From Klebsormidium nitens (Eukaryota; Streptophyta; Klebsormidiophyceae; Klebsormidiales; Klebsormidiaceae), in NCBI GenBank assembly GCA_000708835.1, contig DF236960.1, positions 396,847 to 460,846 of the forward strand: a stretch of 64,000 nt of DNA. The letters run 5' to 3'. The notes under the pieces were generated by a model. The model saw nothing but the letters and a program-made list of their open reading frames with translations, was not told where the DNA came from and did not search any database. The position numbers were made by a program, and so were the translations under genes. Numbering within the stretch: the stretch's first letter is position 1; each line of letters opens with the position of its first letter. Shown one piece after another: positions 23,401-34,940 of this stretch.

Positions 23401-26400
23401 TTATAGCAAGGCTGAGAATACTACCTGGATCTATGGAAAACAGAAATGTTCGAGAAGTTTCATGACGCAGTTTTCCGCTTGCAGGCCCACCGATGTTACG
23501 GATTTCAGGAAGGAGGGAACTGCTCAATTTCTCAAAAGGGAGGAGCCCAGCCTCAACGAAGAAGAACGAGTGAGTAATTGATAGGAAACCTCTGCTCTCA
23601 ACCTTCAGCTTTCGTTGAGTGCTCTGATCGATTCAATCTTTTCTATGGCAGCGGGCCATTTGATCGAAGACCAAAGTTGATGAACTGCAAAATCCCCCTC
23701 GTGAATTCACCGCATATACATCCTGTGCTTGCTGGAATTCTATGTGTTACCTATTTCAGCGCAAGGTCTCTAAGACACTGCCCTCCACGCCCTCTCGCGT
23801 GATCGATAGCCTCCGGACACCCATTCATAAAAACATCTCAAACGGGCTTCTTTGCGACTTCCGCTTGTTATAGTCTGGTCTAGATCAATCCCTGCATTCT
23901 TTCAATAAACGACCTACAGCCTTATTCCCGTTTCTTGAAATTAGTTGCTGTCCTGATCATGTTCGGATTCAATGTCGATTTGAAACGCGAGCGCGCCTTC
24001 CAGGGTACTCCCCGGAGCACTCGCTGATTCCGAGAGACTCAAATGTGACCGCCCTTTCAGAGAATCTTGGCAGGTTTGAACTCAAAAACAAACGGTCCGG
24101 TCCGAAGCACGTGTTCCAGAGACAAGTATCGCGTCACAGCAACGCGTTAGCCGTTAGACTGCCCCCAAATTATGGTCACGCGCCCACGTGAAAGGCGCGA
24201 TGCGGCTCTTCAGGTAGTGCGTCGTACGGCCGCGTCACAACTGCTCGAGAATCAATTTGAAGCATTCCTAAACCCGGACCATTACACAAAAACCGTTGCA
24301 CAAGCATTTGGAAGGATCTTCGCGACGTTTATCAAAGGTGAGAAGACGGCTCGCGGGTCCATGGACATTCGAAACGTGCAAATCGTTCTTTAAAATTGGA
24401 AATGTTGGTTCCTTTATTGTGCCCGCATGAGATTCAACACCAAGAAAAGCATAAATTCATTAGCCCAAAGCTACGCGCTTTGCACGCGGCCAATTTCCAC
24501 CAGAAGGCTAACCTCGCCCGTCCCAAGCGCCTGCTCACACTGCGGTTGGGGCACAGGAGAGTAAGAAAGCGAATCCGCGGTCACGTTCGAAACAGGCCTC
24601 AGAGGTCGGCTGTCAATTCAAAATTCACCACTACTTCCGCCAGATCTTCTGTGTTTAGTCTGCGGAGCTCGATCACAGAGTCAGTTTGACGATCTGTTCC
24701 ACTTTTCGTGATTTGTTCCCTGCAGGTTGCCTGTCTGTAGCTTCCGGTGAACACAGACTTTTGACTGTGACCTCAGGCTACCGTTTTCAAATCGGTGACA
24801 GATGTCTGTTTCTTGACACCTTGAATACCCGCCGAATGATCGTAAGCTGCTAAAGCCTACTCTGTGTGGAAATGAACAAATCCTTTTGGGCGATCATCTC
24901 GGAAGCTTGTCAAGTGATTGTCGTCTCTTGGCAGTGATCCGCGTATTGGTTTTGATCGTGGGCAGAAGAGGTGCGGACAGGGCTGACTAGCGCTTATCAA
25001 ACTTCGAGATCGACAAGGTTGTCGACATGTTGGAGAACCTGGTCGGATGTATCTTGGATCTTCTCAAGCACCTGAGAGCTGAGACAGATAGATTCTCAAG
25101 ACAGTTACGAATCTTTTGCGCAGATTGTTGACCCATCATATATATGCATGCACGTTTCGGCCCGACGAAATATCAATACCTAAGCTCCCGGATTGCATGA
25201 CTGGTATCTGATATTTCTACTCTTCAACATTTCCAGGCCAGCCAGCCCCTCTGGACGATGTTGAGATCTTCCAATCAGCTCTGAACAAGATTGTGGAGGC
25301 GGCCAGGCTCAAAGGTGTTAACGGCGAGATAGTGCCAGCGTTTGACGAGAAGGAAGGCCCAAACCAATACACCGCTGTGATCCACGAGCGGGATCGCTTC
25401 ATGGGACTCGTGAGTCGCTTGTCAGACGTTTGGACCGAAACGACCTGGGCCTGGTCTTGAATGACTATGTTTGACCAATCTTGGTTTTGTACTGTCCATC
25501 TAGCGGACCTTTTGGACTACGAACTGCCTGTTAAATTGGTTCAATTCGTGATGCCTGCCGAGCTCCCGGCGTCGTTCAGACCGTCTCCAGCCCATTGTTC
25601 TCACCAAACGCTGTCGTCGATGCTGCTCCTGATTCAGGGTGTGTGCGTCAACTTGGTGAAACTGTTTTGGGTCGTTTGCAGAAACTTGCAAACGTAGCGG
25701 CGGAATACACAACGGTCGTTGCCGTGGTGGGCGCGGTGCACGTACCGAGCATTACAGCCCGCTTTGCCCAGTACAGTACTGGGGACTACCGTAACCCTCT
25801 TAACAAGGCTTGGGCGCAGGATGTATCTCAGGAGACATGGGTGGACAAGGGGCGGGGAGGAGCGGAATCCTTACTCCGAGAAAATGCTCTCCAAGGAGGA
25901 GCTCCTGAAGTTGTCGGAGAACCGGGACGAAAGCAACAGAACTTGCCGGGAGAACAGCAGGTGAGTCAGAAAAACAGAACTAAGTAGGCGTCAGCCTGGG
26001 AAGAATCGTCTTCTTCGTCCAATGAAACTTTGGCAGTAAGCATGTCATGGACTTTGTACCGTGAAGTTTCAACATTTTGGTCCAAGTTGAGAAAGGGGGA
26101 TGCTCCACTGTGCACGAATCTAGGCCGTCCAACATTTCACATCGGATCGCCTAAGTTCATGCAGAATCCACGAAGAACCACTCTCGAAACGGGTTCGAAG
26201 TCCGGCGCCGCAATCCGGCTATGCCAAACAGAATCCAATTCACTGATTTTCAGAGAGGTTTCGTCGCTTACAAGCTTCGACGAGTCACCAAGCGTGGCTG
26301 GGTGACCGTTTCAAGCTGCAGTTCGAATGAAGCGGCTCAGGATCTCTCGCGCCTAGCTACTGTGAGTGTGCCTGGCCTTGGTGTCGATCATTCTTTCTAA

Positions 26401-26786
26401 TCAGCGAACCGCAACATCAGCTCGTTCGTGACCCCGTGCGTCAAAGAATCTCACATATATAGGGCCATGGAAATATCAAACCTGACACCCATTATGGAAT
26501 CAAAAAATTGCTTTTGGTTGAATTCTTGCCTTGTTTCCAACTGCAGAAGACAGGAAGGGAAGATACATCCTTGTCCCTGCCATTGCTTCATCAGGCGTTC
26601 ACGTTCGCGGGAGCCGCTGGAGCCAGCGGCTTCGTCTTTTATAAGTGGCCGATCATAACCGCGGAGCTTGGACTCGGCGCTGTCACAGCGCACGGAGTAA
26701 TAATGGTCGGCCTGGCGGCCTTCACAGCCAATTGGGCGCAATTAGGAGTGTACTTCGAGGACGCTTCGATAGAGCTTCGATCATAG
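20493..26786 (+). CDS. TraB-family protein 1 (607 aa, nine exons)
   Basis: Exons are 20493-21170, 21705-21782, 22144-22224, 22833-22918, 23485-23569, 24214-24337, 25237-25409, 25682-25960 and 26547-26786. All introns are GT-AG and the joined frame is open for 607 aa. TraB hallmarks are the first GxxH motif (LIGTAHVSKAS, G199/H202) followed by VVAVE (E226), an HERDRFMGL block (427-435), and the second GxxH motif (AVVGAVHVPSITARFAQY, G452/H455). The last exon adds a Gly/Ala-rich hydrophobic stretch (~540-590) likely to be one or two membrane segments. The N-terminal ~90 residues, absent from copies 3 and 4, are Ala/Arg/Ser-rich and could be an organelle transit peptide. Family members include bacterial TraB/PrgY and animal TRABD/TIKI; plant TraB1 is reported at ER-mitochondria contacts. 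Substrate and compartment here are unknown. Confidence 0.9.
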
Positions 26787-27852
26787 GAAAAAGCACCGCT
26801 AAGATTCAAACCTTTCTCTTAAGGATCTGTATAAAGCAAAGTCGAGGACTGATGTCCATTTACAAGATTGAGAAGCAGTCAAAACCCACGATAGGAGTAG
26901 AAGATGCGGATACTAGGGTATATCACTTCACTTGACTGATGGGCTTCTGAAAATAGATTTTCACCGGGCTTCCGGCCACCGGTCGATCATGATCAGGCTC
27001 GGCGCCCCGCGAAGACGAGCGCTAGCTCGATCATGAGACGACCGTTTGGCGCCGTCTACAGCTATGTGCCGCTTCGAAAAAGAATCACTGTAAACTCGGC
27101 ATTCAATCGCAATGAGGGATGTCGACATGAAGTGTCCCAAAACACAACCAGGTACTGACTGTGGCAAAAACAAACAGTAGTAGTTATGATCTGCATAGTA
27201 GTACGTAGTAGAGAAGCAGGACGGTACTGCGTGCATTCACTGGCAGGCGTGCAGTGAAGCACTGCGCCTGACAGAACTACGTATATCATGGCCGTCTGCA
27301 ATCCTTGAGGACTGCTAAGCAGAATCTTGACTGTCATAGAAATAGCATGATGTAAACAAATAACCAAGAGAATCCTGCATCTCGCATTTTTTTGACTCGT
27401 GCGTGGTCCCTTAAATGAAGCCCGGACTTAGTAAGCAAGCAGGTTCTGCATGTCCACCATATTCTGAGCTAATCCAATCAGCTGCTCACGAAGTACGAAA
27501 GAATGAAGCACGAACGGTCACTGGTTGGTATTTCTGGTCGGATCGGTCTAGTGATATCATATGGTCACGTCAAATCGCGCGCAATTCTCACGTGAGGCGT
27601 CTGTGCGTCGCGTTACCCCCCACCGGCCATGACGTGACCGCAGACTCTGCAAGGTTCAAAATAAATTCAAGCGCTGGTTCCAAAAGCCATTCGAAAGGAA
27701 GGTCCGAGGTCAGAAGGCGTGCTTGAGCTGACGGGCTCCTGGCTTTATCATAGAGATGCTAAGCTGGAAGCGCTTCGTTTAAGCGGCAAGCGGACAAGAC
27801 GCTCAAACTGCTAGCTTTTCTAAGATTGTTCATTCAGCTTACTTCGGAAAAT
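26787..27852. other. Intergenic between TraB-1 and TraB-2
   Basis: About 1.07 kb is expected to hold the TraB-1 terminator and TraB-2 promoter. An imperfect inverted repeat lies near 26975-27045 (CGGTCGATCATGATC facing CTCGATCATGAGACGACCG). No gene was seen. Confidence 0.55.
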
Positions 27853-30800
27853 ATGGCGGCCTTCGCGGCGGCTTTTGCTCCGAGGTTTACGTTCTCACCC
27901 CTGCAACTCAACGAGCAAAAACGCCCCTGCCGTTCAGATGCAAGGCTGATGAATATCGCCGTCCGTGCTCATGACAAGGCGGGAGGTATCAGGCCAGGCA
28001 CCTCAAGCACAGCACCATATGTGGGCTTGTCAAAGCAAGTACCGGTGAGGGTGGATTCCGAGGGGGGTCCGTGTTGCAGAGTGAGACGGGAACACCGGAG
28101 CCAGGATGCTGGGCGAACTTTAGTCCCATTAAATTCTAGGAGTAAGGCGTGGTTTGGTAGTAACGGCAGAGAGCAATCCCCTTCTCGAACGACCATTTAT
28201 TCTGAGTCCTACAAAGACGTTGGAGCAGGGTTGAAAGCTTTCCCGCACTTTGTTCCAGACTGCCAGGACCCTTCAGCATCTCAGACTCTCGCTGCCAACA
28301 AAGGCGAGTCAGGTCCAGAGACACCCCCGGAGCAACCCAGCTCAGGCGACTGGGAGAATGATGCCCAGACACGCCGCAACATTTTCGAGAGCCCACATTA
28401 CCTCGAGGAACTGGCGCTGCCGGAAGACACCAAAAGGTTCATTCGCGTCCTCAGAAACCCTTACGAGGGAAGCCTGCCTAATTGGCACCAACCACGTGTC
28501 CCAAGCCAGCGCAGATGACGTCAGGCTGCTCATTGAGGCGGTCACGCCAGACGTCGTGGCCGTGGAGGTGCGGTTTCACGCAGTGCCTACAAATTGAAAG
28601 CCTTCGCCGCTTTGCCGGGGCCTTAAGTTTTGGACCTGTTGCAGTCACGCCCTCGATTGCAAATCTGGCTTTCCGTAGAGATAGCCGTAGCACAGCGTTT
28701 GCCCTCTCCAAATAAGGATTGGAAGACAGTTGCTGGTCAAAGTCCACTCATTATATCTTTGTTGAAGTGAGTTCGCCAATTGTCCGGCCTTCTCAGACGA
28801 ATATATGCCGGACAGAAGGTGCTCCTCAATTCTAATTGGTCGGAGGCAATCTGAAGCCTGCGGCGAACACTGGCGATCAAGCTTTTGAGTCCACCTTAAA
28901 AATTTCTTTACATTTCTCAAACAGCTGGACAATGACAGACTCGAGACGTTCAGATGGATGGGGCCAGCTAGAGTTCCATTCCAAACAACGTTACAGGTAA
29001 GTAGCTCAATATTTTGAAAGGCACGTTCAGACCATTCGGTATCAAAAGTGAACAGTACGTACGTGAAGAGAGCACGGGGCCGTGGGCTCTTGTCTTGGCT
29101 GTTGACAATATCCCCAAGAACTTTGCACTTCAAGTTGATGCTTGGCAAAATCACCACTGATATGGTCGGGCCGGCCACCAAACGTTCCTACGATTACAGC
29201 TAGAGGTACTCTCATACCATCTTCGGTTTTCCTACTTCAGGCGTTAAACACCGTACACAAGGAGTTCTCGGGGGATTTCCGAGAGCTCTGGTCTTATTAT
29301 CTTGGCATATTCTTTGCCCAGGTGGGTATTTTCAACTATATAGCCCACTTTTCAAAAACGTTCCTTGAAGATTAATCAGCGCTATGATACTAGGCTTCGT
29401 CCAGGCAAGTGGATTTTAAGTTTTGCAAGAGTAGGCAGACTAAGGACGTACGCGAGACTCCAGCCACTATATAATTCTTGACTGCTAGTGTGAACTCCTT
29501 TGGGCATTTGAGTTTAACATTTTTTGTCTCTCGACAGCTTCAAGATGTGGATCAAACCAGAGATTGAGCGCCCAATCAAGCTCCCGCTTTCTGAACGGTA
29601 CTAGCTGCAACGGACACCGGACTCGGTCGCGGAGGCCCGTATCCATAGATTCAGATTTAATTTGTCGAAAACTACCGCTGAATTTTCTCTTGAAATGGAA
29701 TTACTGCAGATTTCGTCCTAACGTGCCGCCTCGCAGCAAGGGTTGCCAAGGAAACGTCCGAAAGAGCCATTTCTAGACCGGCCAGACATGTGAACACCCT
29801 GCATAAATACATACTGGTGCCTATGATCCGCCCAAAGTCAGTAGTGATCCTTAATCGCCCATGGGATTATCATGTCGGCTGACTTTACGCAGGCTTTGGG
29901 CGTACCTTATGGATGCGACTTCCGCTCGGCCATTCGCGCGGCCGAGCGACTTGGCGCCCACGTCGTGCCCATCGACCAGTGCGTTCTGGACTAGGAATCT
30001 TAAGGTTTTAGGTTTTGCAGTTTGCAAAGTATTGTTCTTTGAAAGCTGCTTCTGACCCTGGGCTTTCCTCCCGCTTTTTGGCAACACAGGTCCCGCTTTG
30101 CGGGTCTCTGAAGCGGCTACTGCCAGTTGTAGACCAGAGCACAAAGGTGTCCACAAAATCCCTTCTCGGCTAACTGAAAATGTTTACGAAAACTTATTCT
30201 ATTGCACCGCCAATCGTAGTGACCGATTTTATTCCTCGTTTGAAGGCCTCTGATTAGGAAGGCAGATGTATAGGCCTTATGCATAGGCATTAATGATTCG
30301 ATGAAGGCAGAGTTCGAATCAGATCCCACGAAATAAACCAGCCAGCTTCCTTCCGAATGCAATCAGACCAATCGGAGCATATTGCGGTGATCGCCAGTCT
30401 ATTAGTCGTGTTTGAGATATTATTGCTGTCGATCCCTTATTTATCAGCACTGAGAATCGAAGCACTAAACAAATCAAAACTCGCAGAACCCAAAGTCACG
30501 ATCTTTTACCTTTATCACTGCTGCAGACACAGCGACTTCACGGAGGAGAGGAAAAAGGAGATTGCGCGAATCCTCGAGGAGAAGAACGCCCGCCTCAGTT
30601 TAAAGGAGAGAGTACGTGATTTGCCCCATTCTAGAATGCTTCCAGCTTCATGGATGCAACGTCTCAATCGTATGCAAACACTATAGGATACTGACCTGCA
30701 ATGTACCATGAAATGTTCCAAAACGCTTTCCCAAACAGCCGACCGCTGAACTATATTCCGCTTTTATGTCCTACTTGGTATAGCACGGCCTGACTAGCCT

Positions 30801-33041
30801 TTCTCTAGTTACCATTTAAGATGAATTCAAAGACTTTAGTACCCCTCTGGTACTTTTCTCATCACTATTATTTTGACTGATTTGATCGTCTGGTTCTAAC
30901 GTAAGTCGGCTGGCATTCCGGCAGCATCCCGAGCCCTTGAAAAGCTAGGCCCGGTGTCTTCTTTGTTTTTTCAGGTCACACGTCTTGCGGAATCATTGCG
31001 ACGGATCAAGAATGAATGGAGAAACCCTTTGGCAGCGGAGGATGCCAAGACTGCAGTTAAAGCACTTGCGGGGATCGTAACGGCTTTTTTGACAGGTGGG
31101 TACAGGTTTGCAGGCTCCAGGAAAACCCACTTTTCAGCGCAGACTTCTGCCAGTCTTGTATATTGCCACGTTCGAGAAGGCCGCAAAGAACCTCGGCACC
31201 GTTGCATCCCATATGTATCGCTTATAGCTGATCGGGGGGCTTCTTAACCCAGAGCGTCGATCTCCATTTTTTTGGCTACCATTTTCATTTTAGCTGGAGA
31301 TACCGGCTCTCCCAAGATGCAACACTGCAGACCGGCCTTTGTTAGAGTTCTAATATATATATACAAAAAACACCGTTTGGCCCGTAGTCTTTTTCGAAAC
31401 TAAATATGCAGAAACTCGATCAGTCTCGATCTTTTTGACATCAAATGCATCCAAACAGGGTTAATTGCTACTCTTATACTTGCAGGCGAGCCTGCCCCTT
31501 TGGACGAGATTGTAGCTCTCCAATCTTATGGGAACAAGATCATGGAGGCGAGCCGGCTCGAAGCTTTCAAGAACGGGAAAATGCGGGAACTTAAAGAGAC
31601 GGGAAAGCAAATCGATATACTGCTTCGGTCCATGAGCGGGACCGTACGATGGGGCTGGTGAGTCGCTTGTTTTAAAAAAGGCTTGAACTGCGCCTTCTCC
31701 GCACGTACTCTGACCACTGTTTAGAATTTTCCGAACAGCATGTCCGTCTACTCACTGGACCATTCACATGTCAAATTTTGCCTGCTCTTGACAAGTGTCA
31801 AAAGCGGTGAGCTGGCCGGAGGGAAACGACCATATTTTGTTTGGGTCGATTACGCGTCATAAGGAAGCTGCACTTGGTTTCTTGATCACAGGAGCTTGCA
31901 AGGATTTCGACGAGGCACACGAAGTTCGTTGCGGTGGTGGGAGCGATGCACGTGCAGGGAATCATACTCCGCTTCGCCGAGTACTGTGCGGAGTTCTGTG
32001 CTCCTTCTGCTCAAGAGGATCTGGAAGAAAGATTTGACAAGGGTCCGGGGACTTCTTTAGACAAGGAGAAACGAGGGGTGCACCCCTTGCTCCAACAGGA
32101 CGGGCTTCCGGTAAGAGCTCAGACGCAATATGCACGAGAAAGGACAGAGATCGTTTGAGGAGATCGGACTTCTTCTGACGTCCATGAAGCGATAATATAT
32201 GTCCTTCCAAAGCGAGGAACATTGAAGTTCATTGCACGAAGTTTCGCCATCTGTTCCAACCAATCCAGCGGCTGCTGAACGATTGTAGAGCGGGAATCTC
32301 CCTTATGCATGTATATTAGGCCGTCCGATGTTCAATCGGGCTGCAACGATTCCATAAGGAGCAACGGTTCCAATAGTTTCCATCAGGAGCTTTTTCTCTG
32401 CTCGGAATCGAACTCTCGCTGCCCGTTCGTGGAGGCCCGTGACAAAGTGCTGATCCTACGATACGTCGGCGTCACCTAAAGCAATTAAAAAGTCGAGCCC
32501 GACTCAGATCGCCGTTCGATCTTGCAATTTGACTCAGAGCATGTCTTAGGCAGTGCACAAGCGCTCGGGCTGGCTCAGGTGTCCATCGGAGTTCCCCCCC
32601 CCTATCAGGTCTTATAATGTCCCGTCAGTCGTATCTTGATCGCCCCGAACATTACGTACGTTAACGAAGTTTGTGTAAAACAAATGATGAAAAGACGAGG
32701 TGATCAAACTTGATTCCCATCCCTGTTTTCGACTGCAGAAGACGCCAAATCAAACGAAGCTGGAACTGCTTCGCCGGGGCGTTACCCTCGTTGGAGCAAG
32801 TGGGCTCTGCGCCTTTGCCTGTTGCAAGTGGCCAACAATAGCGAAGCTTGGGATTGGCGCTTTTACAGCGCACGGACTACTGAAGTTGGGCCTGGCAGCC
32901 TTAACGGCCAAGTGGGCGGAGTTCGGAGAGTACGTAGAAGCGGCTTCTTCAGAGCTTCGTAAACAAGAAGATCCTGAAGAAATCGCTTTTCAGGAGTGGA
33001 TGCAGGAACTCTCAGCTGGACGGAAGGAGCCTTTTGCATAA
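27853..33041 (+). pseudogene. TraB-family copy 2, frame-broken
   Basis: Nine exons match TraB-1 one for one: 27853-28567, 28925-28996, 29241-29321, 29893-29978, 30527-30611, 30975-31095, 31496-31657, 31892-32110 and 32739-33041. All splice sites are intact. Two exons break frame. Exon 1 lacks 5 bases near 28474 relative to TraB-1, so the frame is lost just before the first GxxH motif. Exon 7 is 162 bases, a multiple of three where the flanking phases need two extra bases, and its HERDR block lies in another frame. The first motif reads GTNH in place of GTAH, and the second VVGAMHVQ in place of VVGAVHVP. Translation from the start would stop after ~220 residues. This fits a recently inactivated copy; two assembly errors are the alternative. 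Confidence 0.82.
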
Positions 33042-33285
33042 GGAGGAGTTGACACCGACAGTAGAAGTAGAAGGTTGATGGCACCCCAACTTAAGACGAC
33101 TTGCATTTGAGAACTATAAACTTCAACTGAACGTCTGCAGATATTTAGACCTCCGCCCGTTCAACAATCTGAAGTACGATAAAAAGCTAGCCTCAAGAGA
33201 CGGCTTGATCGAAAACACTTTTGGTCAAGATAACATGACCATGCTTGCTACAGTGTAACTTCCGAATCTTCATTTGCCTTTTCAG

Positions 33286-34517
33286 CCTGCGCCGGCTACG
33301 ACTTCCGTATATGAAAGCGGTTGCTATTCAAGCTGCTGCAGGTAGAAAAATCTTGATCCCGCGAATCGGACAGCCTAACGCTATTCCGTCCATTTCGCAC
33401 TTTTGGCTTGCCGCTCGTGTCTGCCGACCGGCGGAATCGTTTGCCTTCCTGAAAACAGGACACTTCCTAAAAGCTTCTGCCCTTAGACTTGTGGAATGCC
33501 AAGAGAATGCGCTCGAGCTAGTGGCTAGTCGCCTTGCACGCATTCAAACATGGCGGCTTGCGTTATCTCGCCATCCTCATCGAACATCATCGCAGGCTCC
33601 GGCAGATTGTGTGGCCGAGTCACGGTGAAGACGATCACGTATGATTTCAGTCTTTAATGCACCTTGCAGAACCACTGATTTGGCTTTTCTGGAAAGACAG
33701 CATAACCGGACTCACAAATCCAACAGCAAGAATCTACAAAGTCAGGGGTTCATCGATAGGATTCTGACTTCCGTTGATCAGTGGCGTCGGATTGCCTGGA
33801 AATTTGTTGCCCAGCGCTCTTTCAGCTCGCACTGAGGAGCACGATTGGGCTTGATCGACTACTGAACCTTGTAAATTCCCCAGTACGTTACACCTCTTGG
33901 AAGTTTCAGGGGCGGCTCAGACGTGCTCTCGAAACCTAGTATGCTTGAGCAACTGATGCGGCCAATCCTCTCCTCCGAGGATACTCTTACGCTCGAAGCG
34001 CTAGCTGCGGCCCAATTCTGTCCCGCCTTGACTCAGGGACACTTCACTCGATCAATAGCGTCTGGCGAGCGTAGATCCTGGTTTGAAGAACTCGTCCAAG
34101 CCCTTCCTTATCAGTATGTTACAGTCGACTAAGGCCTTCTGATCACGCACGAACAATACTATCGGCCGGGCCGGTCGACCGTGACTTGAGCCTGCCAGTC
34201 GCAGCCGCCACCGCGCGTTCGCTGAGGAGCGCTCGCCCTACTGCAATGGACCGGTACGGAACGGAAGGTCCACGTTCGACCGGATTCCCTTGCTTGAAGT
34301 AAATGGCTGACTTACGCTTGCGACGAGCACGATCGATTCATGACAGATATTGCGCAGGGCTGGAGTCTTCGTTGTGCATGGATCTTGAGTGCTTGCAGTG
34401 CAGGACTTTGCCGCCCCGGTGACCAAATGGCACATTTGGGGCGCGTATCTGAAGGAAGCGCTTAGCGAACAGATTGGCAGCGGCAGAAGGCGACGTGACG
34501 ATGACGCAGGCGCCTGA
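33286..34517 (+). pseudogene. 5'-truncated TraB-family relic (fifth copy)
   Basis: Fragments of TraB exons appear here in the right order and strand. 33286-33372 matches exon 4 (YDFR ... KAVAIQAAAGRKILIPRIGQ against RSAIHAAAIVGARVLPIDQ) after a TTTTCAG acceptor, but is 87 bases where functional copies have 86, with a frame change after YDFR. 33910-34036 resembles exon 6 (LEQLMRPILSSEDTLTLEAL). 34319-34345 encodes CDEHDRFMT, like the HERDRFMGL end of exon 7. 34404-34517 encodes FAAPVTKWHIWGAYLKEALS and a stop, like the C-terminal LAALTAKWxxFGxYLxEA of exon 9. Exons 1-3 and the second GxxH block are missing. Each match is short, but their collinearity makes chance unlikely. Confidence 0.65.
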
Positions 34518-34940
34518 AGAGCCATCTCAATCTAAAAGTCATAACGAATGAATGTAAGCACTCAGGCATCAATTTGCATTGGTGAAAAAGACGTTGTTTT
34601 GAGATCGTCAGGGATGCATGGAAATCGCAACTCCTTGAAGAATGTGACGTTTTTGCCACGCCTACTCTCTGGCAGTCTGATAAGACAAGACCCGGACTCT
34701 ATGATCACTCAGCTTGAATTCGTATGGTTTTCAAACCAGAAACATTTATCACACACATAGTACATGTTGAAGTTGATGAAAGATGCTAGAACCTACTTAG
34801 CTTACACCTTTGGGTTCTACCCCAGTGGTTGCCGACGCGTCCCTAGGCACCGCCCCTCATCTCTTATCAACGTACTTGAGAGCACGTCTTCTTCTATTCA
34901 ACGGTATGATGTCCCAGCTTCTTTGAGAAAAGTTGAGAGG
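34518..34940. other. Intergenic between the TraB relic and TraB-3
   Basis: About 420 bp separates the relic from the tail-to-tail TraB-3 end. It should contain the TraB-3 polyadenylation region. Nothing else was seen. Confidence 0.5.

Noticed and set aside
32390-32490. Possible minus-strand tRNA (AGTTCGATTCC and TTTGTCACGG) in a TraB-2 intron
   Set aside because: The flanking bases do not form a T-stem or acceptor stem.
33316-33628. Independent ~100-codon plus-strand gene starting MKAVAIQ
   Set aside because: Its first part is better explained as the shifted second half of a degraded TraB exon 4.
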